This document shows positions 12,180 through 22,479 of a stretch of 64,000 nucleotides of DNA, piece after piece (the stretch's first letter is position 1; every line of letters starts with the position of its first letter). The translations under genes and the position numbers were made by a program. The DNA comes from Auricularia sp. M13 (Eukaryota > Basidiomycota > Agaricomycetes > Auriculariales > Auriculariaceae): contig CM073198.1 in assembly GCA_037042915.1 (NCBI GenBank), positions 4,216,001-4,280,000 of the forward strand. Direction: 5' to 3'. Below the pieces are notes generated by a model that saw only the letters and a program-made list of their open reading frames with translations, ran no database searches and was not told where the DNA came from.

Positions 12180-12540
12180 AAGCCTGACAGCACGAAGCTC
12201 CCCGCTCCTCTCTCGGCATCTCACGCTGCGCACGTGACGATGCGCTGCTGACGCGGACGACAACAGGGTGGTTCCTGTTGCTGAGGGTGGTGCGGGCGGC
12301 GGTCCTCCCGGCGGAGGTCGGGTGAAGTTGGGCGCGTCTTTGAACATTGTATGCTCCTCATCCCGACGAAGGATTAAACGATCTCCTCGCCACGGGAGTC
12401 CGAGGCTGCGGTCACCATTCCGGCAACGATGGCTACCCGTCGCGGCGCCGACTGTAAGGGGCCGTTGCTGCTGTACGGCAGGATTCCTCTTGCTCGGATT
12501 CGACTTATTCAGGGTGCCAGGGCAGATGGTCGAACGGAAA
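12180..12540 (-). pseudogene. Internally deleted inverted remnant of the large family gene
   Basis: Read on the minus strand, about 12320-12540 matches 4345-4575 of the large gene. The shared bases include the run encoding RRDEE...M(F/L)KDAP and the CAGTCGGCGCCGCGACGGG block. About 12200-12310 matches 5785-5885, in the Ser/Ala/Pro-rich linker. The 1.2 kb of gene between these two pieces, and the 5' half of the gene, are missing. It lies immediately inside the right arm, just as the full gene lies inside the left arm, so the arm-gene order is conserved in inverse orientation. Similarity is clear but well below identity, so this is a diverged paralogue rather than a fresh copy. Confidence 0.75.
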
Positions 12541-12614
12541 CGCCACGGAGGCATCAATTTCACGAGCGCGTGGTTGACGTGGGCGCGTGCGCTGAACCGG
12601 AGGAGGTCAATATC

Positions 12615-14740
12615 AACAGACGCGGGCTGGAGTGTGCGGCTGTCGTGCGCGTTCGGGTATCTGTAAAGATTATGAGTGACTTGTTCATGGATACGAGCAA
12701 CGCGGGTGGGAGAATGTACAACGACGGCCAAGTCGTCAACGTCAGAGGTACCAACCAGTACAGGTCTGACTACCGCTGAGCCCTCGCCAGCGGGCGGCAC
12801 AAGCCAGTGCGTAGCGCGCTGGCATTCGAGAGCGCGGCCCTCAACGAAGAAGCCAAGTCGAAGTGCGAGGGATGACGAAGTGCGAGGATTGACGACGGCG
12901 CAGCAGAAGTACGTACAGTTGCAGACGCGGGCTGGAGTGTGCGGCTGTCGTGCGCGTTCGGGTGTCTGTAAAGATTATGAGTGACTTGTTCATGGATACG
13001 AGCAACGTGGGTGGGAGAATGTACAACGACGGCCAAGTCGTCAACGTCAGAGGTACCAACCAGTACAGGTCTGACTACCGCTGAGCCCTCGCCAGCGGGC
13101 GGCACAAGCCAGTGCGTAGCGCTGGCATTCGAGAGCGCGGCCCTCAACGAAGAAGCCAGTGGGATGAGCGAGGATTGACGACGGCGCAGCAGGCAGTTGC
13201 AGACGCGGGCTGGAGTGTGCGGCTGTCGTGCGCGTTCGGGTGTCTGTAAAGATTATGAGTGACTTGTTCATGGATACGAGCAACGCGGGTGGGAGAATGT
13301 ACAACGACGGCCAAGTCGTCAACGCCAGAGGTACCAACCAGTACAGGTCTGACTACCGCTGAGCCCTCGCCAGGCGGCACAAGTACAGTTGCAGACGCTG
13401 GCATTCGAGAGTGCCCTCAACGCGAAGCTGAGGGTGCGAGGAATGACGACGGCGCAGCAGAAGTACGTACAGTTGCAGACGCTGGCTGGAGTGTGCGGCT
13501 GTCGTGCGCGTTCGGGTGTCTGTAAAGATTATGAGTGACTTTTTCATGGATACGAGCAACGCGGGTGGGAGAATGTACAACGACGGCCAAGTCGTCAACG
13601 TCAGAGGTACCAACCAGTACAGGTCTGACTACCCTGAGCCCTGAGCCCACAAGCCAGCTGGCATTCGAGAGCGGCCCTCAACGAAAGAAGCCAGTGCGTA
13701 GCGCGCTGGCATTGACGACGGCGCAGCCTCAACGAAAGTTGCAGACGCGGGCTGGAAGTTCGGGTGTCTGTAAAGATTATGAGTGACTTGTTCATGGATA
13801 CGAGCAACGCGGGTGGGAGAATGTACAACAGCACCAACGTCAGAGGTACCAACCAGTACAGGTCTGACTACCGCTGAGCCTCGCCAGCGGGCGGCACAAG
13901 CCAGTGCGTAGCGCGCTGGCATTCGCCCTCAACAAGAGCCAAGTCGAAGGGAGATAATGACGTCGATGGATGCAGCACCAGTCTACCGTTCGGTCGTGCT
14001 CGTCCACAAGATCTCGTCGAAGTCTTAATCTATTCGGCGCAGCCCAACGTTGCATGCAGCCCACTGTACGGGGGTACCGCTCGTGGAGTTGAGCTCTGGC
14101 GTGCTTGCGCTGCTGTTGCGCCGTTCAGTGCCCTCTACTGTCGGTAGGCCGCCAATGTCCTCGATGCAGAACTCCAACGATGCTAGAGGTACAACACAGT
14201 ACACTAGCGTCGAGAAGCTCTCGTCGGCGCGCGGCACAACTCAGTGCGGGCGCGCTGGGACGTGAGGGTGGGAAACATGCGGCGCTTGCCGCCGGCCGCA
14301 GATATGCCTGCGGTCGGCGCTTTAAACCGCGTTCCAGCGCCTGCGACGCACGCAGCGGCAGATCACGCAGACAGCAGCATATTGAGGTCTGAGACGGCAT
14401 TCTCGCGCGTCGGCCACGCGCTTAATCCTTTCTCCCTCACGGTCCAGGAGGACCCGTCCTCGCAAACACATCTAAAGCAGAATCCGTAACACGTCTCGCA
14501 CTGCATTGCTCGCCAAGGATATATAGTCAGGTTCGACTGCAATCGCGTGAATGCGACGCGGCGTCCTCGGCCTGCTCGTGAATTTGCGCGTTTATCGGAC
14601 GCGGTTCAGGCAATGCTCAAATCATGTCATCGACATTCACTGCAGTAAATACAGATTCGGTCAAGAATCGCACGGAATGGTTCATGAAGCTAACATGGGG
14701 GATATATACAGTGGGCCGGGGGCCATAGGGGGGGCGAAGG
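12615..14740 (-). repeat. Right long repeat arm, inverted copy of 1-1795
   Basis: This arm contains five tandem units, whose shared GAGCCCTCGCC core falls near 12777, 13083, 13362, 13640 and 13877, followed by the same distal segment as the left arm in inverse orientation. Several units carry deletions, so spacing shrinks from about 306 to 252 bp, and this arm is more eroded than the left arm or the copy at 46 kb. The last base aligned to the left arm is about 14740, which pairs with base 1 of the window. The true outer end therefore lies somewhere between 14740 and the next repeat at 14805. Confidence 0.93.
12672..13877 (+). other. Recurrent 35-codon ORF, five copies in right arm
   Basis: Copies lie at 12672-12779, 12977-13084, 13255-13362, 13531-13644 and 13779-13877. 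Three are full length (35 residues, TGA stop). The fourth has lost the usual stop and ends a few codons later. The fifth carries an in-frame 9-base deletion and keeps the same start and stop. All begin MSD(L/F)FMDTSN and contain GGRMYN. No Shine-Dalgarno-type argument applies in a eukaryote, and no transcript evidence is available. Confidence 0.4.
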
Positions 14741-14913
14741 GTCAGAGACTCGGATTATCGTTTGAAAACACGTCGTAAGGTCGCGGCGCCCATGTAAACA
14801 TCCAATACAGCCTACGCATCACTCTCCTCGCTTTCCTCTACGTAAAACCAATGTTTCGCGTCGTCCTTTCGCGGCTACGGAGTGAGTGAGTAGAGGAAGA
14901 GTGAATATTGCGA

Positions 14914-15279
14914 TTAACGCACCAGGCTACGGCACTTCTTCGTTGCATGGCTATGCATGTTGGCGAGTTTGACCCAGCAACCGCACGCATCGCACTGGCC
15001 GTTTGCTCCGCGTACGGAGCGAACCTGAGCGGTGACATCTTGGGAGACCACTGTGGGGGATGCGGCTCGGTCTGAAGCGGAGACGCGTCGCGCAGGAGAG
15101 CGCAGCGAACGAAGGTGTCGGCCAGCAGGCAGGTTCTCGCGGCTTTCTCCAACATCTTGCTCGGGTGCGACGGTACCAACGACGCCGGGCGAGAGCTCTG
15201 ACGACCGACCCGACGGGTCCGTAGGCGTGGTAGAGATGATCTGGGTCTCGGGCTGGACCATGTCAGCATGAGGAGACAA
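14914..15279 (-). CDS. C2HC zinc-finger-like ORF in 2.5-kb repeat, copy 1
   Basis: A 121-codon frame with a Ser/Pro/Thr-rich body and a C-terminal CDACGCWVKLANMHSHATKKC block, that is C-x2-C...H-x-H...C, a plausible zinc-binding module. It ends CRSLVR at a stop at 14914. The copy at 52897-53262 differs by only a couple of residues. It is probably the last exon of a longer gene whose upstream exons would lie at about 15.5-16.2 kb, but I could not join them with confidence. Family unknown; a nucleic-acid-binding role is only an inference. Confidence 0.45.
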   Translation of the reverse strand: MSPHADMVQPETQIISTTPTDPSGRSSELSPGVVGTVAPEQDVGESRENLPAGRHLRSLRSPARRVSASDRAASPTVVSQDVTAQVRSVRGANGQCDACGCWVKLANMHSHATKKCRSLVR

Positions 15280-15555
15280 GCAAGGTTACACGCACGCGAC
15301 CGACAGGGTGCGCGCAAGACGGGGGTCGGGATGACTCGTCGGTTGCGGTGCAGGTCCGCTGGTGTATACAGGCGACTACGTCAAAGTTAGCCAGTTGCTC
15401 GTAAAGAGGACTAGGATCCGCAGACGAACCCGAAGCCAGTTGCTACGTTCAGAGTCGGTAGGAGGCAAAGAAGGATGAGGATGATAGATGGTGCCGAATG
15501 CCGGAGAGAGCGGGTGGAACGGCGGTAACGCCTTAACTGGCTCCAGAGGCAGAGG

Positions 15556-16241
15556 CTACGGAATAATGAGGTTAATCGAAGGAGCGCAAGCGACCAAAGA
15601 CGCGACATACGGCAGGTGGCCGCGACAGACTGGGCTGATCGACCGGTACCATCGGCGCCGGACGTAGGTGGATGAGGTTGGGGGAAGCGGAGGGAGCAAC
15701 GCGCAAGGTGGGAGTGCGCTGACCGGACGGGCGAAGACGAGCGGACTGTACAACATTAATCGAAGTCGGGAGCGAGCGTAGGCGCGCCAACGTACCATAT
15801 CCTCAGCGGGTGCGCGGTCATGGTCGAGCATAAGCGGGCTGGGCAGCCTCGGCGGTGCTGGTGGCTGCAACAGAGACGGAGCGAGACCGGCGGCGTGCCG
15901 GGGCCGATCGAGCGTACGAGGTGTTGCCGCAGGCTTGTCGAGAGGTTTCAAGCGGGGCAACTGAAATGGAATTCGGTCAAGATGGAAGGGCGGGAGAAAT
16001 AGCGAATGTGGACGCACCACGGGCTGCTTGTAGTGCTTTGCGGTCTGGGCCGGCGACTCTGGCGACGGCGACGGTGGCGCGGCGGCGGGTTTTCGTAGTA
16101 CAGACGGTGATAGGTCCGAGGCGACAAAGCCGGGGCGTGCCCAGGCTTTGAGAAGGCCGGGGGCGGGGGCGGCGTAGCAGGCGCGGGCGCGACCGGGCTC
16201 TGCGCTCGAGGTGAGCTACAGACGGGGCAGGCGAGCGGCAA
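15556..16241 (-). pseudogene. Pro-rich ORF of the 2.5-kb repeat, frame broken in this copy
   Basis: Counterpart of the single open frame 53540-54226. In this copy the frame is split into 15948-16241 (starting MPLACPVCSS) and 15556-16020 (ending ACAPSINLIIP) by a small indel near 16070, where the other copy has two extra bases. Proline- and arginine-rich composition, one CPVC pair, no recognised domain. Confidence 0.4.
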
Positions 16242-17185
16242 CTAACCGATGAGGCGACGGATACCGCGCTCGACACGGCCCAGTGAGGTGTTGGCGGCCG
16301 CGCGAAGGAACGCGAGGGCGGCGAATGTACCGTCGGAGGCGTTCTGTGAACGGGGAGAACAGAACGCTGGCGCGAGGTTAGCATTTGAAGCTTCAGAGGA
16401 AGTGAACGCTTACGCGACTGAGTGCCGGAACGGCCGGGTAAGACAACTGCTGGCTGTAAGAAACAGCGGGCGCTGCCGTCAAGGGCGTCGTGTCGCGGTG
16501 GTGGAAGGAGGCCTGCTGCGACCGGAGGTGAATGCGCGTTGGCCGGAGACATCACACGTACCGGAAGCCGCGCTCGCACGCTGTCCTCGCCGTCGACCGG
16601 GTTTACGAGGACCATCGACGACTGTCGGCCGCCTGGCGCGACGACGGCGTGCGCATTCATAGTCCCGGTCGCGCCGGACTCGGTGTGCTAAGCGCCGGTG
16701 AGCAAGAGGGCCGACTCTGGCGAACGAAAAGAGCTCACGCTTGAGGCACGGGCCTGGACCTGCTTGCGATGGGAACGAATCTTGAGCATGTGGGCCTGCG
16801 ATTCCTTGGCCGCATTCGCCTACGACGGGATATTGTCAGCAGCGACCAGCCAGGCGACTGCGCACACGCACGATTTTTTCGCTATGCTCCCGTTTCGGCG
16901 AGAGCGACGGCTTGGGCGAGTTGGAGTCCATTGCCATGCAGTCTGGTGTAGACGACGGTTCCCCAGCAGAGGCCCATTCGCGGCCTTATATACGACTCGG
17001 CCCACATTCTGGCAGTGGTGCAGACCCTGGCTAGGGCGCGGTCGAACAGATTAGGCACGGCGGGCAGGACGGGCAGCAAAGCAATATGCCATCGTGTACG
17101 AGGACAAGCGATACCCGGCACGTGCCGCTCTTGACAATAGGTCCCTGAACTTGCACGTGCCCCGCACATGTCGCCTGCGGTTTGC

Positions 17186-17325
17186 TCAATCCTTGCTCAA
17201 TATGTTGCTGCGTCTGGCCCAATGTGTCGCCCGCGTCTGGCTCAATATGTCGCCCGCGTCTTGTTCAATATGTCGCCCGCATCTGGCTCGATCTGTCGCC
17301 CGTGTCTTGCTCACCATGTTCCTGG
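17186..17325 (+). repeat. CAATATGTC minisatellite, copy 1
   Basis: About five imperfect units of roughly 24 bp with core CTGGCTCAATATGTCGCCCG. It forms the 3' end of the 2.5-kb repeat and is shared with arrays at 55170-55306, 24395-24485 and 40370-40450. Confidence 0.8.
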
Positions 17326-17336
17326 CCTTCCGCGCG

Positions 17337-18031
17337 GCGCGCTCGTACAAGCTTTCCCGGCTGCTCAATACGCTTACCCCTGGCTGCTTTCTTCCCTTTC
17401 TTCTGCTGTCCTTGGCGTGGGCCTCGCGCGAACAGCCAGACTCGCTCGCTACCTCCGCTTTGCCTTCGCGCGTCTCTCACTTGCAGCACAAAGTCGCTTG
17501 CTTCATCATGCCTTGCAATGTCTTGCCCTCTCTCTCGTCTGGCGCACAGCGCATCGCCTTGTTCGACGGTCTCTGGCCGCCGCCCGGTGAACTGTCTTTG
17601 ACGCTCTTTCGCTCACGCCTCACTGCTTCAATCGGCCGTTCCCAAGCCTACAGTATTGTAACTCCCGCTCGCATCGTCGACCGAAGCCGGCCAGCCCGCT
17701 CAGCCGGGATATGACAAGAATGTCCCCGGACTGGGGTCGCCACCGCGGTTACGCCGCCGGTTATCTTCCGTCACCGGCCGGAGGTCGAATTCACTCCCGA
17801 TACCTCCGTCTTGTGCATATGAAACACTCCCCCCCCCCCCCCAAGTAGGTACACGCTGTATCTCGAGAAAATTAGCCCCGCGGTGTCTCCGACGTTGATA
17901 CCTGGGCTCGAACAATCCACCAGCAATGTGTACTACAACTTGCACTTCGACGGCGATCGTGGGCAACAACGCAGTCGTCGCCGTCATACGGACCTGATTG
18001 AAGCGGCAATACAGGTCTCGCCGACTCGAGA
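17337..18031. other. No gene recognised; C14 tract
   Basis: Contains a run of 14 C at 17829-17842. Open frames are short and overlapping on both strands. Confidence 0.5.
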
Positions 18032-18490
18032 ATGACTGGCAACAGATGCACCAGCAAAACCAGCGATGGAGCCGTTCATGTTGTCACTCTCGCAGGCAAA
18101 CCCGTCCGATATCGACGAGATGCAGGCAACGGAGAGGACGTGCTTCCGCCACACCAGATGTCGGCCGTGGCCAGCGCTGTCCCCAGCAGCAATCATCATT
18201 CCGTCTCGGGCGGCACGCCGCACTATCCTTCGGACGCTTTTGCCGCGTCAATGCGCTCGACAACGCTGGAGGACAAGATGCTGTGCGGCGCTCTTCCGTC
18301 GCGGCCGATGACACCTCTGCCGTCGTTCGCGGGCATGTCAATAATCTCGAACGGCGAGCTCGACGAGGCCATCACCATGTGCAGCGAGGAGAGCAGCAAA
18401 AGGTGCGCACAGTTATTTGGATCGTGCAGATGCTGGATCAAACAAAGCTTATTAGCAGTGCAGGCAAGGAGAGGATGGATATGGTCATTT
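18032..18490 (+). other. Exon-like open frame, possible gene fragment
   Basis: The frame beginning MTGNRCTSKTSDGAVHVV runs through PSRPMTPLPSFAGMS and ELDEAITMCSEESSKR, then meets a GTGCGC donor-like site near 18403. Composition is coding-like but no partner exon or family was recognised. The relic of an SNF2 ATPase begins 0.8 kb downstream; a link between them is not shown. Confidence 0.3.
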
Positions 18491-19320
18491 CCATTACGGC
18501 GAAGATGCCAGGGCGACGCGGACGACATTTGGACCGAGAACATTGTCCGTGCCGCCCATGCATGCACTCCAATATGGTTCTGACAGCTTGCTAGCTTCGG
18601 GCAGTTCGTCCATGTCAACTCCAAGAACTTGTAATCGCACATCACAACACCAATGAGCAGCAGCCGACCATCCCGGTGTCAACCTTGCCGATGGACTTCT
18701 TCTCCTGCGTCGTATTCCTCCGCGCAACCTCTCGCCCACGCGTTCACGCTCCCCGCAGCCTCAGCCGTAGCCCCAAGCGTTCAACTACCAGGCCCAGGCG
18801 ACGAGCTCGGCGCGGCGCTCGCCCGAGTTGCCAGCGTCGTTGAATCCGTTTGCGGACTGCAAAGCACGCACAGCATGCCGTCGCCCGCGGTGCCGAGCCT
18901 GCAGGTGCGACGCAACGGACAGCTCAGGTGGAAGACCTCTCGACCACTTCGACCCGTTCCAGCTCTTTTTTACCAATGTCATCCTCAGCTTGCCCCGCTC
19001 AAACTTCCGCTCGCGCTCGCCCCAGCCACATCGCGATCGCACCGCCGTGCGCCTCAGCCTTGCGCCCTTCTGCTCCTCGCGCCTCGCGCTTAACATGGTC
19101 GATCTGCTCTTGCTCCTCGCGACTCGCATGCTGAGCGCGCTTCTCCTCGTCGTACTGCTCTCGATTTCCTCCCGACGCGCACCTGCTCAGCACGCTTGTG
19201 ACGTTCTTCAGCCTCGCCGCAGCCGCTCGCGCTTTGCGGGCTGCACAGGAAGAACGTGTTCGCTCCAGCGTTGCGTTGCACGGCTTCCCCGCACGCTCAT
19301 AAATCTGCCAGTGCGACTGC

Positions 19321-19795
19321 CGCCCGCAGTTCACGCAGATCACGTCCGACCCGGAGTTCGTCGATGTCACGGGCAACGAGCTCAAGGACCTCCAGCTGAC
19401 CGGCCTCGACTGGCTCGCGTATATCTGGTGGTGAGAACGGCATCCTGGCCGACAGGATGGGTCTCGGCAAGACGATGCAGACGTCTATCGTCGTACCTCG
19501 TCCACCGCATGCGCCGGCTCGGGCCCTTCCTCGTTATTGTCCCGCTGTCGACCGTCTCGGCTTGGAAGGCGACGTTCCAGAACTGGGTGCCCGACCTAGA
19601 CGTCATCACTTACAAGGGCAACGGGCGCGCTCGCAGCATGTTCCGCCGATACGAGTTCGGCCAGACGGGCGGCCACAAAAAGCCACAGCTCAAGTTCAAC
19701 GTGCTCCTAACGACATACGAACTCGTGCTCAAGGATGCGTCCGAGCTTTCAGGCATCAAATGGCTCGCGTACGCAGTTGACAAGGTGCGTTTCAT
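19321..19795 (+). pseudogene. CHD1/SNF2-like ATPase fragment, broken
   Basis: Matches, from memory, the start of the SNF2 helicase core of CHD1-type remodellers. In order: PEFVDVTGNELKDLQLTGLDW (DFQLTGLNW-like) from 19321; GENGILADRMGLGKTMQT (Walker A region, with Arg where DEMGLGKT has Glu) from about 19431; then LGPFLVIVPLSTVSAWKATF and FNVLLTTYELVLKDASEL to about 19780. These lie in three different frames: a stop follows IWW at 19432, and further shifts separate the other pieces. After AYAVDK there is a GTGCGT donor-like site and no DEAH-box continuation. Only part of lobe 1 survives, and the upstream chromodomain part and helicase lobe 2 are absent. Clearly a non-functional relic or captured fragment. 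Confidence 0.85.
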
Positions 19796-19970
19796 TTTTG
19801 ACTGTCCTACTGTGCTCTGCAACCGAGCGCTGATTGATTCTTGTCGGTCGTTGGCATTGTATTCGATCGCTGCGCCTCAGAGACAGTGCAAGACGACATG
19901 GACCAGCTTGCACTGCGTCCAGCCTGTACCTAGTCAGCGCCGGCCTCCGCGAGCCCTTACCGCCAGCTGA

Positions 19971-20762
19971 TACGTCGCGCATACTATCCAAAGCAGCCCC
20001 TGCGATCGTAGTGCCCAAGCTCACGCTGGTGTTCTTTGACGCAGCTGGCCTCAGACTCAATGACACGCACAACGGCCGAATTGGCGGCAGTCGTACCCCG
20101 CCTGCAGCTCGCAGTCCTTCAACTCGTGATTCTTCCTCGCGTCGGCCCATCGACCGCGCCTGACTTGCATGTGGCCTGTAAGTTGGCTGTAAGGGCTACT
20201 GGCGTGTACGCTGGATCGCGTTGTATGCCATATTCCTCTCCCAGCGCCTCATGTATGCTGCGCGCCGCATGTTCCTACACGACTGCTCAACCTCATGGCT
20301 ATAATCGCGCGAGGTCAAAGCACTCCCTGACCAGCTCGCCCAGTCTCCGTCCCGCCCACGTCTCCGCGCTGCAGATGTCTCTTGCATCATCCCCGCCGGC
20401 TGACCTTTCACGTCGCTGAACCGGTCTGGTGCGAACAAAATCGCGGCGGATTCTTGATCCATGAGACATGGATTCTACTCGCTGTCCCCCCGTGAGGTGT
20501 CCGGCACAACGAAAGGTTCCTGCAATGATGTACAAATGGGAGGCCACGTGTTTCAAATACATACCACCAGCCTTCTACAACCTGTACTGTGGGTAGTACT
20601 CGTGTAAATTTCACAACATTTGTGGTGCTCTTGGAGCTCAGCCGCCAGCTGTGCCAGGCCGCGCTGGTCACGAGCCAAGCCAGTTCCTTAACTGGGTCGT
20701 CCATCCTAGTGGTAAAGCTGCACTGCGCAGCAGAAGTCTCCGTGTGTCGTATTCGGTGTATA
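19971..20762. other. No gene recognised
   Basis: Only overlapping short frames. No homology to other parts of the window noticed. Confidence 0.5.
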
Positions 20763-21521
20763 TTACATGTCCTCCCATGTAGTAATGTTGAGATGAGATT
20801 GCTCAGGCGAGGGCGTGCACCGCGCCACCTTGACTAAGTATTCAACTGTCAAACCGGGAATAGGACACTCCTCACAGCAATTATCACAGCCCGTGACCAT
20901 ACAGTTATAATCGTGAACAGAAAATCGTCGTTTAAGACAGTCCTCGCAATACGTATGTCCTATACAACATGAGTGCTCGTATGTATAGCATGTATTAACA
21001 AACAACATACCGCACTCCCAGAAGCTACAGTACGTTATCAAACGCTGTGAGCTAAACAGGAATTAGGGGGAGCACCTACATCCATGGTTTTTCCAGTAGG
21101 CCCTGGCACTCGGGGCATCTAGCAAATTTGTCAAAGAGCGCGTGCATCTGTATCGTAAGAGATTGGAACGTTCACAATAAAATTTCAGACTCACTTCTTC
21201 CAGAGATAGTCGTAGGCGAGCATTCTCCAGTAGAAAACTCTCCAATTCCCTCCTTATTTCAGCCTCTGACGCAACAGCGCGATCTACGGACTGTTGCGCG
21301 TCAGTGACTGCATTACGGGTGAGAGGAGAAGACAACAGACCGTGCTTGCCTCATCTGCAGCATAGAGCAGACTGAGGTTAATTTCTGAGAGCATGCGTAG
21401 TTCTTCGTTGAGCCCCTCGACTGTTTCGCATCCCTTTGCCTGAGACAGCAGGATTTGCATGTTGTATTAGGAAACTGCTGATAGGTATGAGATGGGCGAA
21501 GCACACCTCGTCTGTATCCAT
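20763..21521 (-). CDS. Coiled-coil/RING-type zinc-finger protein, 188 residues, 5 exons
   Basis: Exons (minus strand) 21507-21521, 21341-21439, 21076-21290, 21011-21051 and 20959-20763 join in frame with introns of 67, 50, 24 and 51 bp; the third (GTGCTC..TTTAG, 24 bp) is suspiciously short. The first two thirds are helical with coiled-coil character (EGLNEELRMLSEINLSLL, EAEIRRELESFLLENARL). The C-terminal part has the RING core CGHTYCEDCLKRRF, created exactly across the GTATGT..TAG intron, followed by CDNCCEECPIPG. Fungal proteins of this plan act as E3 ubiquitin ligases, but the first Cys pair of a canonical RING is not clear here, so activity is doubtful. The odd third intron may mean a missed exon carrying that pair, or a decaying gene. 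Confidence 0.65.
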
Positions 21522-22058
21522 GTTAGCCGACCCAGTACGAAGCGAGGTGGGTGTCTAGGCCGTCTCGGCTCTTTATACCAGTGCACCGTACTCAGCGAAT
21601 CCGACTCTTGAAAGCCCAAGTGTTACATATGACTCGCCCTACGGAGGCTTAGTACTCGGAGTAACAAAATGAGTCATAGCCAACGCCGCTCTGATAGATA
21701 TGTCCCATACTTCAAGTCGCGAAAAGATACTGAATACTGCAACCCTCTCCGATTAGTACATATCGCAGCTGCTTTGTTGTACATGGTTCTGTTCCGCGTC
21801 TTGACCATCTGTGCGTCGATCCGCGGCCGAGCCGGATTTGGTTGCAGATCCGTCGATCCGCGGTAATTGCCAAGTTAGTAGGATTCACATGGTGATCACG
21901 TATTAGGCAGTTCACATCATTGCCATCAGGCACCAGCGACCGAGAGAGAGAAAATCAAGCGTTGTGTCGTGGGAAAATCTTTTCAAAATGACGACTAAGG
22001 TCCACTGTGAATAAGGAAAACAAAGAGTCATGTTACAGAGAAGCGAGGTTACTGAAAT
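21522..22058. other. No gene recognised
   Basis: Upstream of the RING gene. A CCGCGG-containing short palindromic element (GATCCGCGG) occurs twice near 21820-21860. Confidence 0.45.
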
Positions 22059-22240
22059 CTATTTCAACACAATCGTAACCTGGCCGTGAAAAACATGTTT
22101 AGGGGTTCCACCGCTGGGAGGACAGTTTCCCGCCGCATCGTGAGGTTTCGTCTGACTGCTGGACGACGCGGGGCCGGTAGGAAGCGAGTGAGATGGGACG
22201 CTGCCTCCACCACCGGCGGAGGCACCGAGCTGTCCGTTGA
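22059..22240 (-). other. Dispersed C-terminal coding module, copy A
   Basis: The minus-strand frame ends GTPKHVFHGQVTIVLK at a stop at 22059 and is preceded by a Ser-rich stretch (GPASSSSQTKPHDAAG). The same frame with matching stop occurs at 31554-31754, ending RHVFHGQVKIVLK. Conservation extends a few bases past the stop (TAGATTTCAGTA versus TAGATCTCTGTA). It is likely the 3' end of a gene or repeat family; the rest is not recognisable. Confidence 0.45.
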
Positions 22241-22479
22241 GATGGCCACGCGAAGGGCCGATGCTGGCAGGTTGGACCTGAGTAGATGTGTCACGCTAGA
22301 GGGTAGAGCGATGAGATCAAGGGCACATTTTCTGGCAGACGAAGAAGGCGTACGGATTGCATGGGTAGGAAATCCGCTGCTGGTGTGCAAGAATGGGGTG
22401 TGTGGTACTGTAGATATCATTGGTGAAGTCATATTTTATACGGGAAGAGGTCCTTGTCTCAAACAAGGAATACTCTAGG

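Larger units (their letters stand above)
14805..17336 (+). repeat. 2.5-kb dispersed repeat, copy 1
   Basis: Nearly identical to 52793-55314 in the same orientation, with only scattered substitutions and small indels. Both copies begin ACAGCCTAC(G/A)CATCACTC and lose similarity shortly after TTGCTCACCATGTTCC. This copy begins 65 bp after the end of the right arm. Its 16600-16800 part recurs in partial form at 22997-23190, and its tail holds a CAATATGTC minisatellite. Confidence 0.95.

Noticed and set aside
17829-17842. C14 tract as a quadruplex regulatory element
   Set aside because: A lone homopolymer next to no recognised gene; nothing links it to regulation.
18999-19385. Minus-strand frame with CVNCGRQSHWQ as a zinc-finger gene
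   Set aside because: It overlaps the opposite-strand SNF2 relic, has no splice support and its Cys/His spacing fits no finger I know.
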